A DNA stretch of 64,000 nt from Polytrichum commune (Eukaryota > Streptophyta > Polytrichopsida > Polytrichales > Polytrichaceae). Positions 24,761 to 37,261 of the stretch are shown in pieces. Numbering within the stretch: the first letter of the stretch is position 1; each line of letters begins with the position of its first letter. The stretch lies in contig OX485803.1 of NCBI GenBank assembly GCA_950295325.1, forward strand, positions 38,763,554 through 38,827,553. The letters are read 5' to 3'. The translations under genes and the position numbers were made by a program. Under the pieces are notes generated by a model that had not been told where the DNA came from, did no database searches, and saw nothing but the letters and a program-made list of their open reading frames with translations.

Positions 24761-25059
24761 TGTTGTAGAACCTAGAGAGAGAGGATAATGTCCTCACATT
24801 GCTGGAGTAGCTCTGTGTAATCACACCAAGGAGGAAAAGACACACCAATGCACTATGAGGTGCCATCTCTCGTTGATCCTCAACACTCCCCATAAATGCC
24901 AATGACTCCTCCAATAATGCAGAACCATAGGGCAATGTGTCAATAAAAATACCACACCCAAAAATCATGGATAATGGTGTTATGATAGCGGCAGCCATGA
25001 ATGCCATAGGAATAAGTTCCTTACGGCCATCCCCAGCCGACCAACATGGTCGGATCCAG

Positions 25060-25520
25060 ACCTCCTCAGTCTAGTTGTCCAAACAAAAACCGAGAGGGTA
25101 AAATGCTTGCTGACCAACTAAAATGTTGTAGTTGGTCGCCTCTGTGACTGCACATCTGAGAAGAAGAGGTGCGGGTGGATCTCCAGGCTAGCTTCACTCG
25201 GAAGCTAAGTTGTAGTGGCTCTCGAGTATATATCCAATGGCCCGCTCCACGTGGCCAATGGATGTGACAATGGTAAATGGGCAAGGAGCTAAGTCGTCGG
25301 CCGTCAATCACAATTCTTGCGCAAGCTTTTTGCATATCATAACAAGTTGTACCCCTGAATCCATCATCACATTGGGGAGCAACTCAAATAGTGTTGCCTC
25401 TAGCCCGACCGACCACCAAAATGCCAGAATCATTTACCATACGTACGATGCCAGGTTGAATGCCTTGACGCTTGTGAGTAGGTCGTGCAGCTCCATCTGA
25501 GAAATAGGCTAGGCCCGCGG
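25060..25520 (-). pseudogene. Retroviral-type aspartic protease domain, decayed
   Basis: LLPNVMMDSGVQLVMI contains the D-S-G catalytic triplet at 25,353-25,361, followed by TSIGHVERAIGYI-like sequence split across frames. The position between gag and the rest of pol fits a Ty3/gypsy protease. Confidence 0.6.
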
Positions 25521-25869
25521 AGGTTGGTGAATCATAAGATGAGATTGGCTCTTGGCCATCCGAGGCGTGTGTGTCAAAAGTAGCAATGGCTTCCGCTGCA
25601 AGCCTCGTAAGTCGTCTAGCCGCTTCCTCAAGATCCTTCGTGGTAGGAAGGTCAGTGGTGGCTTAAACCAAAGTCAGAGAAGACGAGGGTGTTTTTCTTT
25701 CCAAAATCCTACCTACTAGGTGAAAAATCTTAGCTGGTTGGATGCCGGATAACGACCACTCCATCGCTGTGAACAAAATTGTGTGCAACACTTTGGATAC
25801 TAAAGTGTGCACCATGTCGATCGTCGGGTTCAAAGCCTCTAAGCTTGAATTATGATCATTAATAGATTG

Positions 25870-27250
25870 AACAACATCCGCCAATCAAAAAAAAAAATGA
25901 CAGACGTGTTTGCCCAATTTGATCTGGGGGACCGTTATCCCGAGCTCGTAAGTTGTCCACACACTGCTATGTGGTCGAAGACGTGGTTCGTCACACGGAT
26001 TGAGCACATGTCACCGTTGCGGAACTCACCATCTCCCCTGAAGCTCCGAACATATAATAATCCGGAATGAAAGAACTAGCCTTAGCTTCAGAAGAAGACG
26101 GGGAGTCCAAAATTTGGCTGGATAACGCCAAATTTTTGAATCTCTCCTCCAAGGCGCCAAACTTCGCCTCCAACGCATTTTCTTGTTCGGAAGAAAACCG
26201 TTTGTCTGGATGGAGAGTGAAGCAGTTCTCCACTGTGTGATTGTTCCGCCCACAATGAGAACATTTCAACTGCTTATATAAATGATTATCCGCCCCCTTC
26301 GTCGAATTATTAGCGGAAACAACTGGATTCCGCTTCAGATTACCTACGGTTTGAATTTGTCTTTGCTTCGAAGGACAATCATTTTTAGCGTGGTTCGCTT
26401 GTCCACAAGACCAACAATACAAGGTCTTGTCCACCTCTGCCTCCGCCAATCGTGCAACCACAATCGAAACCTTCCGGAATTTGCTATAATCCACTAGCAA
26501 GGACACCAAATCAATGACATCGTGTTGAGACAAGGCACGATCACACTGCTTCACAACGGTGAAAGCCTTGGCAAGTGTCACCCAACCACCATAATATATG
26601 ATGATTCTGGTTAGAACTAAGTCAATGAGGCATTTGTCAATCTTTGACAAAAAAACCTTCACCGACTAGCTTTCCGGGAAAACACCTCCAGATTCCTTGA
26701 CAATCTCGCCAACCTCGTTGACATGGTACGATGTGGGTCATTTTTCTCTCGCTGGAGGTCTTGGATCCGCTGCATTTAATTCCGACGGAAACCTTTATAT
26801 TCCTCCTCCAAATGGATCTTGAATTCCTGCAGAGGATTAAAATTAGGCGGAGCCCCCTAAAGAGGCTAATGTCGCATATATAGCCTAGGCCTAGCAGGAG
26901 AGTAGGAAGATCGGGCTCAACGTACTCGCGGATGCGGAAGAAATTTTTTTTTTCCTTAGGTTCATTAGGAACAGCTATTTGCACGTCCACTACAAACACG
27001 TTCTCCGCTTGCTCTGTCTTCACTATAGGAGGGGTTAATAAACTAGAAGTTGTACTCTCCTTCAACGCGGAAACCAACTCCACTCGAGTCTTCTAATACC
27101 GCTTCACCTAGCGTAGCTCCATCCAATGAACGTCCCTTCATTGCTCATAAGTTTGGAGCGCTTCGTGCTCCAAATATTGGGGCAAAAACTCTAACGCACA
27201 CCAGTCATCAAAACTGGTATTGCGTTGACGTTTCTCCTGCATCCACGCCC
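25870..27250 (-). pseudogene. Gag with two CCHC zinc knuckles
   Basis: Two retroviral-type knuckles are visible: CWSCGQANHAKNDC (26,375-26,416) and CSHCGRNNHTVENC (26,222-26,263), both C-x2-C-x4-H-x4-C, which bind the element's RNA. Upstream sequence (26,637-27,083) is a charged capsid-like region. A Glu-rich segment EARFGALEERFKNLAL-like follows the knuckles. At least one frame break near 26,640 interrupts it. Confidence 0.75.
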
Positions 27251-29160
27251 TAAACCAAATTTTCCAATCTTACATGGAAATGGTTTTTATTCAATTGGAA
27301 AACCAGTCTCGGCCTTCACATGACATTTTCTCCTCCACATTGTCAAAGATCCCTACTCAAAGGAATTGAGACCGAATGACAGTCCTTTACGCCGAAGTAG
27401 GCTGAAAAGCCTCATTGGGTGCTACCACTAGTTCAAAGTCGGAGAGCTCCGATGATCGATCTTCCGATGCTCCTCGAGATGACGAAGGATAATGTTGGCT
27501 CCAAGTCGTAACCATAAATTCACAATAAATATGGTGATTTGAGTCAACAACCTACACTATTTCAGTGTCAATTAACAATAAATCAATCAATCAATCAAAA
27601 AAACAACTTGCACATGCAATCAACACCAATCTTATGGTCTGTTGATCATTATTTTAGCCTCACCATGAGGAAATACAAGCACCGCCCACTTGGTGCACAC
27701 GCAAGGGTCCTGTTGGTCATTACTCCGACCTCACCCCCACAATAACGCATCACAAACTAGTACAGCACAAAATGAGACAATGTTGGTAACGTCCACCAAC
27801 ACAGCTCGCCACGGAAGAAGGTATTACAACGAAATACGGAAAACAATGCAAAAACAATAATGGATTCTCTTCTTCAAACAACAAATAAACAAAATTCAAA
27901 TTGACCGCGCCCAACCGGCACTTGCCTGCGGTTGGTGGTCAAGCGTAAAATACCCTTGTTGCCGTGGAAAAAAAATTGACATATAAGTACATCTCTCATT
28001 TCCACTATAACATAAAAGCTCCCTACTACAACAGTCCCCCGGAATTTGTGTTGCTAAACACAATTCGATCTTAACAAGTATGTTGTTAAGTCGAATGGTG
28101 ATTTTATATGCCACACAACTCTTAATAGCAATTTTTCGACAATCCCATACACATACCCCTAAATGAATCCCAACGCCCATAATTTGCCCCCAAGAAATAA
28201 CTATATGATTGTTTAATTTTTTTCCCCTTATTTTTTTCTTTTAAGCAAAAGAAAATGAAAATCTCATCTTATGCCAAGTACCTCGCCCCAATCCGATGTG
28301 GTAGAAGAATAAGCCAATTGCACATTCACTGCAATTCCACTTCCTCGGCGTGTTCCCGAATGCTCCCGCAAACTTTTCTTACGATACTTGTTTCTTTCAC
28401 AACCCAAATACCCTAAGTTCTCATAAGGTACTTATGAATGGCGGCATCGGATTGTCGCAAATCTCCGCATTTCCATTCTTGATGTCCCTCCAATATATAC
28501 TTTTGATTTTAATTTGTTTTGTTGTTGTTGTTTTTTGGGGGGTAATTAACCCTCTTAAGTATGGGGTTAAGGAAAATAAAAACAGCAGGGACTAAGGGGG
28601 TAGGGGTATGGGGTAGGTTGGGCTAGGGTGAGGGGCTAAGGGTTGGGACTAGGGGGCTGGGGGCTAGGTGCTAGGTGCTAGGGCTAGGGGGGTAGGGGTA
28701 GGGGTAGGTGGGGGTGGAGGTGGAGGAAGGGGAGGAAGAAGGAGGGGGGACCTGCCATGGCGTGCCGCAAATTGACGTTGCGTGCCGCTGGCATACCTGA
28801 AGAAACAGGAGCTCTCGGAGGAGCTTCTCCGCCTCTCCTCTTCTCTCGTTTTTTTTTTGTTTAAATTTGTTTTTGAATGAAATTGAATTTGAATCGGAAT
28901 CAAGAATGTTCTTCACAAGCTTAATGATATGAATGCAGGCTTATAAACCAACATATAACAAGAAATTCCATAGATAATTCAATAATTCATCACCACAATT
29001 CACTTTGATGTGGCATTCACAAGCAAACATTCTTCTTCTTCTGGCTTTGCAAATCCGTGGTGTTCTTGTTCCGACATTCCGCAACCTCACCACTCCTTAT
29101 CCTCACACCTTCCTTTGCGTGTTATATTTCAAGAATAAAGAAAAAAAAATGACGCATTCT
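27251..29160. other. Probable gypsy leader plus G-rich tract
   Basis: No gene can be supported. The first part is likely the untranslated leader of the gypsy element. At 28,590-28,750 there is a strongly G-rich strand with many GGGG and GGGCTAGGG-like blocks. Confidence 0.4.
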
Positions 29161-29167
29161 TGCCAAG

Positions 29168-29508
29168 TGAGAAGGAAGAGAGTCAAACCCTTGCAAGAAC
29201 TCTAATTCTCTCTTCAAATGCACACAATGAGTCAAGCTAATTCTCACTCCACCACGGGAGAATCCAAGAATATAAGAAAAATGAGAAGAACCTAAAAATT
29301 ATTGCAAAAACATGCAATCTTCATCTCACACAAGCTCTCTTCATACACTCGCTCATAAGACTTGACTTGGCAAGAATGCTAAGCCAATGAGGAGGCTCCT
29401 CACTTGGGAGCCTTCCTCTCCATAACTAAGATTCAACCATCCAAATCTAAATGGATGAAGCCCAACGGATAAGATGCGGCCACCAACGCCGCATACCGTG
29501 ACATATCA
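29168..29508 (-). repeat. 5' LTR candidate (partial)
   Basis: Direct copy of 19,650-19,977: both contain 'gaaggaagagagtcaaacc' or a close variant, 'attgcaaaaacatgcaatct', and end 'gcataccgtgaca' or a close variant. The first about 100 bp of the LTR (element orientation) is missing here, where the sequence runs into the Harbinger-like element at 29,521. Confidence 0.6.
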
Positions 29509-29520
29509 TAAATTAACTTA

Positions 29521-30913
29521 GGCCATCTCCACCGTTCCCCCCAACGGCCACGCCAACGGCAGGTGGCCGGGGCGGGTCCCGGTACAACCGCCATCGCCCT
29601 CCCGGCAACCCTAAACCCACTGCCGGTCATGCCATCCCAGGTGCCTTGGACGACAGCTTGGTGTGCAATTTTTCCACCCTCCAAAACTTGGATTTTTTAG
29701 TCTGACACTGTTGGAGGTTTTGTCAATGACTGGTCGGAGGGAACAAGGTGGTGGAATGGGATCACCGGAAGGGGGGCCAGCAAAAGGTCCAATAAAAATG
29801 TATATTAAATATAAAAGAAATATATTAAAGTAAAAGAACATAAAGTAAAAACATCATATATACAAATGTTAAGTATAACATAACTCATAATTATTTAATT
29901 TAATATTTTAAATGATTTCAATTACTAAATAATTGAACGCTATCATGGTAATTTTTAAATAACCTCAAATTTAGCTTAAATTAAGAGAATAATAGAACAG
30001 CCAAACACCTATAGGTATGTGTTGGTTTTTGTCATTGTCAAGATAAGAATGCTTTGCGTGCAATTTTATATAAAATAAAATAAAATAATATAATGATGTG
30101 ACTAATGTAACCAATACCCTACCGAGGTATTAGTCACATTAGTCACAACGTTATAAAATCTTGCACAACTCTCACACCGTGAGGCTTAACTTTGTTACAA
30201 TTTTTGGTATAGTTGCCACATTAGAGAAGGTTCAATTGTGCAAATTTTTATGGTCATTTGATATTGTGACATATTGTAATGAATTTTTTATTTTTTATTT
30301 GCTTTAAATTCAATTTGAAATTGAGAAATCGTTAAAATGGTCTAGTACATGTTGGAGTGTGTTGGTTTTGGTCATGGTAATGATAGGAATGTTTCACATG
30401 CAAATTCATATACAATACAATAAGATTAGAGATGATTGTATAATGATGTGACTAATGTGTCTAATACCCTGCCGAGGTATTAGTCACATTAATCACAACA
30501 TTATAAAATCTTGCACAACTCTCATATCTTGAGGCCTAAAAATATGCTAAAGATGTTTTGAAATTTATGGCTAGCCAAGGTTCCCAGATTTTCGACACTC
30601 AGGTTTTGTTAGGAATGGGAAAAATCCATGACAAACTCATGGGAATTGGTGTTGGACATTTAACATCACTAAAACAATGTGACATTAGAAGGGGCGGAGA
30701 GGAAGGTGTAGGAAAGGGGGTGGAGGATGGTGGAAAGCACAAGGAAGGGGGCCTTGTCAGTGACCCCCCTCCGCAGTCCGCCACATGTGCGGTTGGCGGG
30801 CCGCTGCCCGGGCCCGCTGGCAAAGAACACGGGAGCTGCCTCGGCACAGTGGCCGGCCCACGCCATCCAGACCCTCCCCCCGTTGGCGTTGGGGGGATTG
30901 GGTGGCGATGCCC
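29521..30913. mobile_element. Harbinger-type non-autonomous element, about 1.39 kb
   Basis: The left end reads GGCCATCTCCACCG and the right end, reversed, GGGCATCGCCACC; both continue into 'CCCCCCAACG'. TTA flanks both sides (29,518-29,520 and 30,914-30,916). The ends are GC-rich and the middle AT-rich. No transposase is seen. The middle carries a direct repeat of about 175 bp (30,020-30,195 and 30,357-30,540). Confidence 0.7.
30020..30540 (+). repeat. Direct repeat pair with internal palindromes
   Basis: Copies start 'tgtgttggtttt' at about 30,020 and 30,360 and end 'cttgcacaactctca' plus 'gaggc' at about 30,185 and 30,535. Each copy contains a palindrome around 'ataccct.ccgaggtat' with arms of about 25 nt. 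Confidence 0.8.
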
Positions 30914-30916
30914 TTA

Positions 30917-33410
30917 GGCACATCTATCTTTCATTAATTCAATCCTACTTAGCATCTTATTAATGAAAAACAACCTTTTGCAAGACTTTGATGTTGGCAA
31001 GTTGCCTTCCAACAGAGGCCCTCAAAAAGAAGGCACTCTAAACTTTCATTGGTTTACGACTAATTTTGGATGAATATTGGTTTTATAAATAAGCGAATTC
31101 CATGATATCGATACACAATGTCAATAATGATATCAAAGAACCTAGTTGACCGATATTGAAATTATAAAACCAACCAAATATTGATATTAAGAGGGCCTCA
31201 TTAAAAATTTACTTCGTTTTTACCATCATGATACCATATTGAAACTATAATAGTTTAGATTGAGATAGAAGTGCCCAATTCCAATACATGTATTATGCTC
31301 CAAAATGGACAACCGCATCCTTCAAAATGCAAATTAGTGATATTATTACTCTAATGACAAAAATGAGGCTCATATTTTGAGAGAGTAAAGAAGTGAATGC
31401 TTGACATTAGCCATTGGCCTATGTCACCACTTCAGATTGCTAACAGACCTTGACTTTCAAAATTCATGACTAAATTTTTTTATTATACGACATCATGATC
31501 TTATGACATAACATTATTTTGATCCATAACATTGTTATGTGGGACTGACAATATTCCTTGATATTTCCCATATTTTATTTGAATGTGGGAAATATCAAGG
31601 AATATTATGTGGAATATTGTCAGTCCCACATAACATTGTTACGGATTTGAATAATGTTTCGGAACTCAAATATATCAGTATTCTAATGTATTTGTTTGTT
31701 ATCATTTTGTATATGAAGTGTTTTGAACTTGATATTGATCTAAAGCGCTCAAAGTTTACATTACAATCACTTATACCTTAGCACTCATTTGTGCCGAATA
31801 TTTGAGAGTGTCTACTATACAACAAAGGTGTGGTAGTGGTGGTGGTGTGGCCAATGCTCCACATCTTGACATCATTCACATAACACACAACCCCCCATCC
31901 GCGCAAAAACAACTTGTGGTAAAAATAAAAGACCAAAAAAGAAAAAAGAACAAAGAAAAGAAAAAGTCTCAAAAACAAAACAAAGCATGTTTGTGGGGGA
32001 GGTAGGCAACCCCACATGTTACTTTGGGCTGGGGCATGACACATCCTAGGGGACAACCCTTGAAGCAAGGGTGGCGGTGTCCCCTACCATTTCATTAATA
32101 GTGGGGGACACTCATTCTTATGCTATTCTCATGCCCTTTATTTGGTAGAACTCATCAAATTTTAGACCTTGGCTAGTTATGAAATGAATTGGGTCTTACC
32201 TGCCAATTATGCAATGGGAAAGGCCATTGTATGCCAAAATTGTGTATAGTATCAATATAAGCCCATTTCAAAAGAGTGTAACTCTTTTATAATACATGTC
32301 GATGAGTGTTAGGTTTTATTAAGTTAGCGTTGATTGTGTACAAATACACTATGTATTGTATAGAAAAACATACAATGCATAAATATGCATCACTTGATAT
32401 GTTTTTACAACGTCTAATATTAAGCATCCCTCACTAGTAAATGCTAGGAACCGAGCAGGGGTAGTGCCCAATTTGCCACATGTTCACCTATCGAACCCAC
32501 CTTACTAGGCTCACCCTCTAGGCTCCTCTAGGCTCACTAGGTGGCAAAATGGGCCCATCTATGGATGTTATCTAGTACGGAAGGTGGAGGGATTACATTA
32601 AAATGATGTGTCATATCCACACCCATGTCAACCCTTTATTGTGCAATAAGCTCCTATTAGGCTCCTCTAGGCTTCTTTGAAAAAGAGAAGCCAACATGGA
32701 GCCACTTCATGTCTTCATCCCCACTCGGCATGGAGATTCTTTGATGTTTTAAGAGTAGATAAGTGCAAGTCTTGTTTAATTTCGTTTTAATTCGAAGGAG
32801 AATGATGCTCTGAGAGTTTTTTTGAAGCTCATTGAAGGTCACTAAGACTTGAAGGACGAAGCAATTTTTCATGGCCATGCAATGCAAGATCGGAGATCAT
32901 TAGTATTGTGGGCACCACCTTGAACTGAACATGTTTCAAGCTCATTGCCTTCAAGCTCATTGTGAGAGACACTCATCATCCGCATGACTACATCCAAATA
33001 CGAAAATATGAATTCTCGCATATGTGTAGTATCTATCTATCTATCTATGTAAATGAGGGTCCTCATTCATCTAATTTTAGAAAAATCACTAACTACCCCA
33101 AATTGAGAACTTCGACTTTGTTATTGTTGAATCTTCTCAAATTTTGTTCAAACGAAGAGATTTTCTTTGTAGATCATCATAAAGGAGTTGGTTTCCACAT
33201 AGAATGGATGATCATAAAATATATTGGTAGTAGTGGATTGAATTGCCCTCTATATCAAGGGTGGCACGAGTGTTTTAAAATCATTGAAATTCATCCTTTG
33301 GCAATTAAGCGTCAAAGTGATGTGTCATATGCATGGGTGCATAAGATGGTTGTGCCCTGGCCCCATACTCTCATTTGACAAGTGACCATACTTAAGATTT
33401 TACCATGCGA
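30917..33410. other. AT-rich region without genes
   Basis: No coding region can be supported. It includes the 115-nt hairpin at 31,527-31,641 and a short array of 'aggctcctctaggct' phrases near 32,500-32,670. Confidence 0.5.
31527..31641. repeat. Long near-perfect hairpin (about 115 nt)
   Basis: An outer arm of 31 nt (taacattgttatgtgggact and on) pairs with its reverse complement at the right with one small mismatch cluster. An inner arm 'ccttgatatttccca' pairs with 'tgggaaatatcaagg'. It could be a small MITE or a hairpin transcript. Confidence 0.8.
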
Positions 33411-33429
33411 TGGCAGCTGACAATTCATG

Positions 33430-34790
33430 CCCAGAACCTTTGATCCTCGAAACCTGGAAACTTGTTTGGAACTTGTATTCCAAGCAATCAATCTGTTAGA
33501 CGAAGTTGGGGCCTTGAGCCTCAGATGATGAACGCAAGATTCTTAAGTTCTGGAGCATCTTTGGAATTCGGTACACGCTAGACCCACAGTGAGAAGGAGT
33601 TGAAGAGCTAGCGCTGGCTGAAACTGGGTTTTGGGCTTTCTCTCCCGAATCTGAGAGAGACGATCGAATTAGCTCCAGATGCGTGTACCCATACGCATTA
33701 ACGGTGCATGAAAGTCGAGGCTTGTGAGGCAACTACCTAAGTAGTGGTCGACTGGGTTTTGGGACGACATTGGATTTTGGGCTTCCTGTAATTCCTCAGC
33801 TGGAGGCATCATCTGAGCTCCACATTTTGACATTCTAGACAAAGAAATTAGGGTTTGGGCTAACTTCTGTCCTCCTTCCCATAGAACATCGAAGCTCCTG
33901 CAGATGAGGCCCCTGGCTTGCGCAACAAGCCCATGATCTTCTCAACTTGGAGCTAGGAGAAGATTTGGAGGTAGAAGAAGAAGAAGAAGAAGAAGAAGTT
34001 GGGTTTTGGACTACATCAGCCTCACCATCCTCGTGTACGAGGAATCTGAATCTGAAGGCGAGGGGGGCCACCATCACCATCACCATTGTGACTTGCCAGT
34101 CGTAGTGCGTGTGTTGGAGGAGTTGTTGGCGGAGGTGCTGGTGGAGTTTTACCCCCTGGCAGGCCACTTGGTGAAGGGACCCCAGGGGTATCCCGAGGTC
34201 CAGTGCGACTGAACGACGAGGGAGCAGTGTTCAAGATTGAAGCCCTCATATGAGTTTCATTTTGAAGGGCTCTCAAATTTCAGCTCTTCAGTTGAAGGAT
34301 TGTATCGAATCCAAGACGTCAATCTAAGAATGTAGAGATGAAATACACAACTCATATTAAACTTGTGCATGAATTATATAGGTACATGTTTCTAGTACAA
34401 TGTGAAGAATTAAGAATCAACCATCTAACTCCACTTCTTGTAGTGACAATGCCCTACGCTTGTTGGTTCTTGTGGTGGGCAAATTATATTGAGGACTTCA
34501 AGTGACGTTTTCAATTTCAATTTCGGGTTGTTTTGAGAGAGGTATATTTTGAAGGGCCAAATCGTGTCTGAAGGGCATTGAAGACTTCAATCTTGAACAT
34601 TGTGTGGGAGCAATCTTCACGGAGGCAGTGGCAGAGGAGACATTAGAAGAGGCGGGGGGGGGGGGGGGTGAAAGCTCTCCCTTGAGTCACATGCATGGAT
34701 GTTGCTGGGTTGGGTGACGAAACTTGCTTCCCGTGTGAGAAACATGACAAGCTTCCTACCCTTATTGTTCAAGTAGGTATTCATCATCAT
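33430..34790 (+). pseudogene. BAHD acyltransferase pseudogene (leader and exon 1 remnant)
   Basis: Leader sequence from about 33,430 ('ttctggagcatcttt', 'gatcgaattagctccagatgc') matches the leader of the intact BAHD gene at about 52,420 onward. Exon-like sequence at about 34,010-34,210 encodes LEELLAEVLVEFYPLAG and LVKGPQGYPEVQCD, nearly identical to the intact gene, then hits a TGA. After an insertion of about 370 bp, exon homology resumes at about 34,595-34,776 (GAIFTEAVAEETLEEA, then a G(16) run and frame changes) and stops at the same splice position 'gttcaa/gtag'. It cannot make an enzyme. Confidence 0.85.
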
Positions 34791-36815
34791 CAAAGGATCC
34801 ATGTTATGACATGGGAGAAGTGAAGCATTTGCATGCGACATGGCTCAAGTGCAAACTTGTGATTGCAATGGGTGGTGCAAGGAGGCCAAAGAGGGCATAG
34901 ACTGGGCACCAACTTCCAAGATTTGTGATACAATGCTCAAAGATTAGTTGGGTGGCATTCCCTCCCCACAATGAAATCCTTGAAATTAGTGCAATGCTCC
35001 ATAACAATCATGATAGTTTTACAAAGAGAGAGAGATCCAACAACGATGACCCAAGATTAAGTTATCAACTGGTTGGGTCGCATTCCTTCTTTTCCAAAAA
35101 TGACTCAAACCTCTTTGAAAGTGTTACAACACTTCATGAACTATTTTTTGTCAGCAATCCATGGGTTGAGAGGCTTCTAACTACAAATAGGGGAACGGGT
35201 GGACCTGGCCGAGTGGTGGTTGGCTACAACCCCACGAACCAGTTCCACCCAATATCCATTATCTAATGTTGTTTTCATCAGCAAGAGATTGAGCAAAGCA
35301 TATAAAATTGGTGACACTAAATACAATATTTAGTGTAGTACGTACCCCTCTCCCATGCCACAAATAGTTAACCTTTGAAAAACTAAAAACAAACAAAGAA
35401 ACAAAGAAAGTATCGCTTCAATACGAACTAAAGTAAGTTGGGATGATAGTATTTGTAAACTTATTCATAAGAATTGTCATTAGAAAAGTTATCACAATGA
35501 CATAAAATGCAATATGATAATAGATACAATATTTAGTGTAATGCCAATTAAGTGTTGATTAGGAGACTTAACAAGACTACAAAGTATAATTTCTGGTTGT
35601 TACAAGAGACACCATTTGCCTCCTTTTTGGACCCCTATGAAACCTTGATTTGTTAGCACTAGTATCCCTCTTTCTTGTCAAAAAGTTTAAGCAAATAGAA
35701 AAAGAAAAAAAAAAGAAAAGGGATCAAAGTTGTGAAAAAATAAAATATATCATGTCACATGACCTAATTGCAAACTTGTGATTGCACAAGTGCAAAGGAG
35801 ATGGCCTCTTCAAGAAGGTTAAGTTCTTAGTGCCTAAGCGAGCATATCTTGGTCACCTATTTGAGAGTAACATGTGCCATAGTCACCTGTTGACCCTTTT
35901 CAAAGAGGGCCCCTTCTTCAAGATTTTAGAGAGCTCAACATTTGCATCTAATGCGTGCCTCCATTTGGTCTTCAAATAGATTGACTTCAAATCCTTGATT
36001 ATCAAATTTGAAACGGCAACATTGAATATGATCAAAAAATAGTTAATTTGTGAAGCAAGGTTGTTCCTAATGTATATTAGAGCACCTATATTTAATTGAT
36101 GTACTCCTTGACATCCAAGAGATACATGTAGTGAATTTTAAAGCATAAAAATTAAACAAATAAATTTAATTATACATTATGAGATTTTAGGTCAAGAATA
36201 GAGACATATATGTAAGGTAAATGCTTAATCTACAAAATGCTTAATATGTGGATTCTTATTTAGGAAAGTGATAAGTTTGTTGTCTCCATTACTTCATTCT
36301 TCTAGAAACTTTGCAAATGATGAGCTTCTTCTAACAACTTTTCAAAACATCATGCAACACTTCATGTTGAGTGCATGCACAAAATACCTAGTAAAACTAA
36401 TGTAATTTGTAATTTCAGTGGACTTCCATTCCAAACTCCTTCAAAATACTCAAAATTTGTAACGAGCTTTGTTGCATACACCAATTGTATGGATATATAT
36501 GTTCTTTGATTCTTTACTCACAACTTTCTCTTAGAATTATCGTTTACAAGAAGTGACCTTTGTTTAATAACCAATCTAGTTTCTATCAAAAAACCGTGGG
36601 CAATTAGGGGTTCAATTTTTGTGCACACAACTACCTTCGAACATTGACTAACCTACTTGGATCATGATGTCGCTTTCCCTTCTTAAACATCCAAGTGTCA
36701 CAATGACTATATAACCTACTTGAAATTGAATTTTCCCTACTCACTACAAACAACTATCCACATGTTGGTTCAAGTTCACATGCAAGCGACGTGTCCTCAC
36801 CATGTTTTCCATAGT
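34790..36815 (+). pseudogene. Remnant of intron 1 of the BAHD pseudogene
   Basis: Scattered collinear matches to intron 1 of the intact gene include 'tcaagtgcaaacttgtgattgca' -like sequence (34,840, 35,770 versus 55,705) and 'caactatccacatg...gttcaagttcac.tgcaag.gatgtgtcct'-like sequence (36,750-36,805 versus 55,925-55,975). A segment at 34,930-35,270 matches 54,850-55,180 in inverted orientation. The similarity ends about 150 bp before the MULE. Confidence 0.6.
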
Positions 36816-36968
36816 TAGACAAACCACGAATCATCGTGAAACTAGTTTCTTTAAAACCTTTTTCCTTTGCTTCTAGTACCCCCTTTCAAGAACCCCATGA
36901 TACATAGTTAGCCATGAAATAGTCAAAGTCCACTCTAATATACTAGGAAAATGGTGCACCGATGTTGA

Positions 36969-37043
36969 GGGGGGACGTTAAGTACCCCCCCACGAACTTA
37001 TAGGGGGCACCTGCAGAAAATGTGCAGGGCTGCCCGGTGACGG
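36969..37043 (+). repeat. MULE left terminal inverted repeat
   Basis: It pairs with 52,263-52,332. The best-matched core is acgaacttatagggggcacc (about 36,992-37,011), followed by a further match around 'ctgcccg.tga'. Confidence 0.88.
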
Positions 37044-37261
37044 GGTGACCGGTCGTGCCGGTCATTCGCGGACGCGTATGGATGACAGTGCGTACAGGAG
37101 TTCTATAGTGTAAACAATACATCGTATACATAACATCGTATACATGACGTCGAATATAGGACGACGTATACAACACAACATATACAGGACTGCATATACA
37201 GGGCATCACATACAGGACATCGTATACATGACATAGTATACATGACACACTGAATTGAACT

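Larger units (their letters stand above)
19540..29510 (-). mobile_element. Decayed Ty3/gypsy LTR retrotransposon with DNA methyltransferase and PHD-like domains
   Basis: Minus-strand coding order is gag (zinc knuckles), aspartic protease, cytosine-5 DNA methyltransferase, reverse transcriptase, RNase H, integrase, PHD-like finger. A related repeat of about 330 bp occurs at 19,650-19,977 and 29,168-29,508 in direct orientation and is the best LTR candidate. A polypurine-tract-like sequence lies at 20,089-20,100. Reading frames are broken by many stops and frameshifts, so the copy is dead. Many stops replace CAA, CAG, CGA or TGG, as expected from cytosine deamination of a methylated copy. Boundaries are approximate. 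Confidence 0.8.

Noticed and set aside
28590-28750. Interstitial telomere array
   Set aside because: The blocks vary and lack a regular TTTAGGG or similar unit.
33835-34276. Minus-strand frames over the BAHD pseudogene
   Set aside because: The plus strand matches the intact BAHD exon closely; the minus-strand frames have no relatives.
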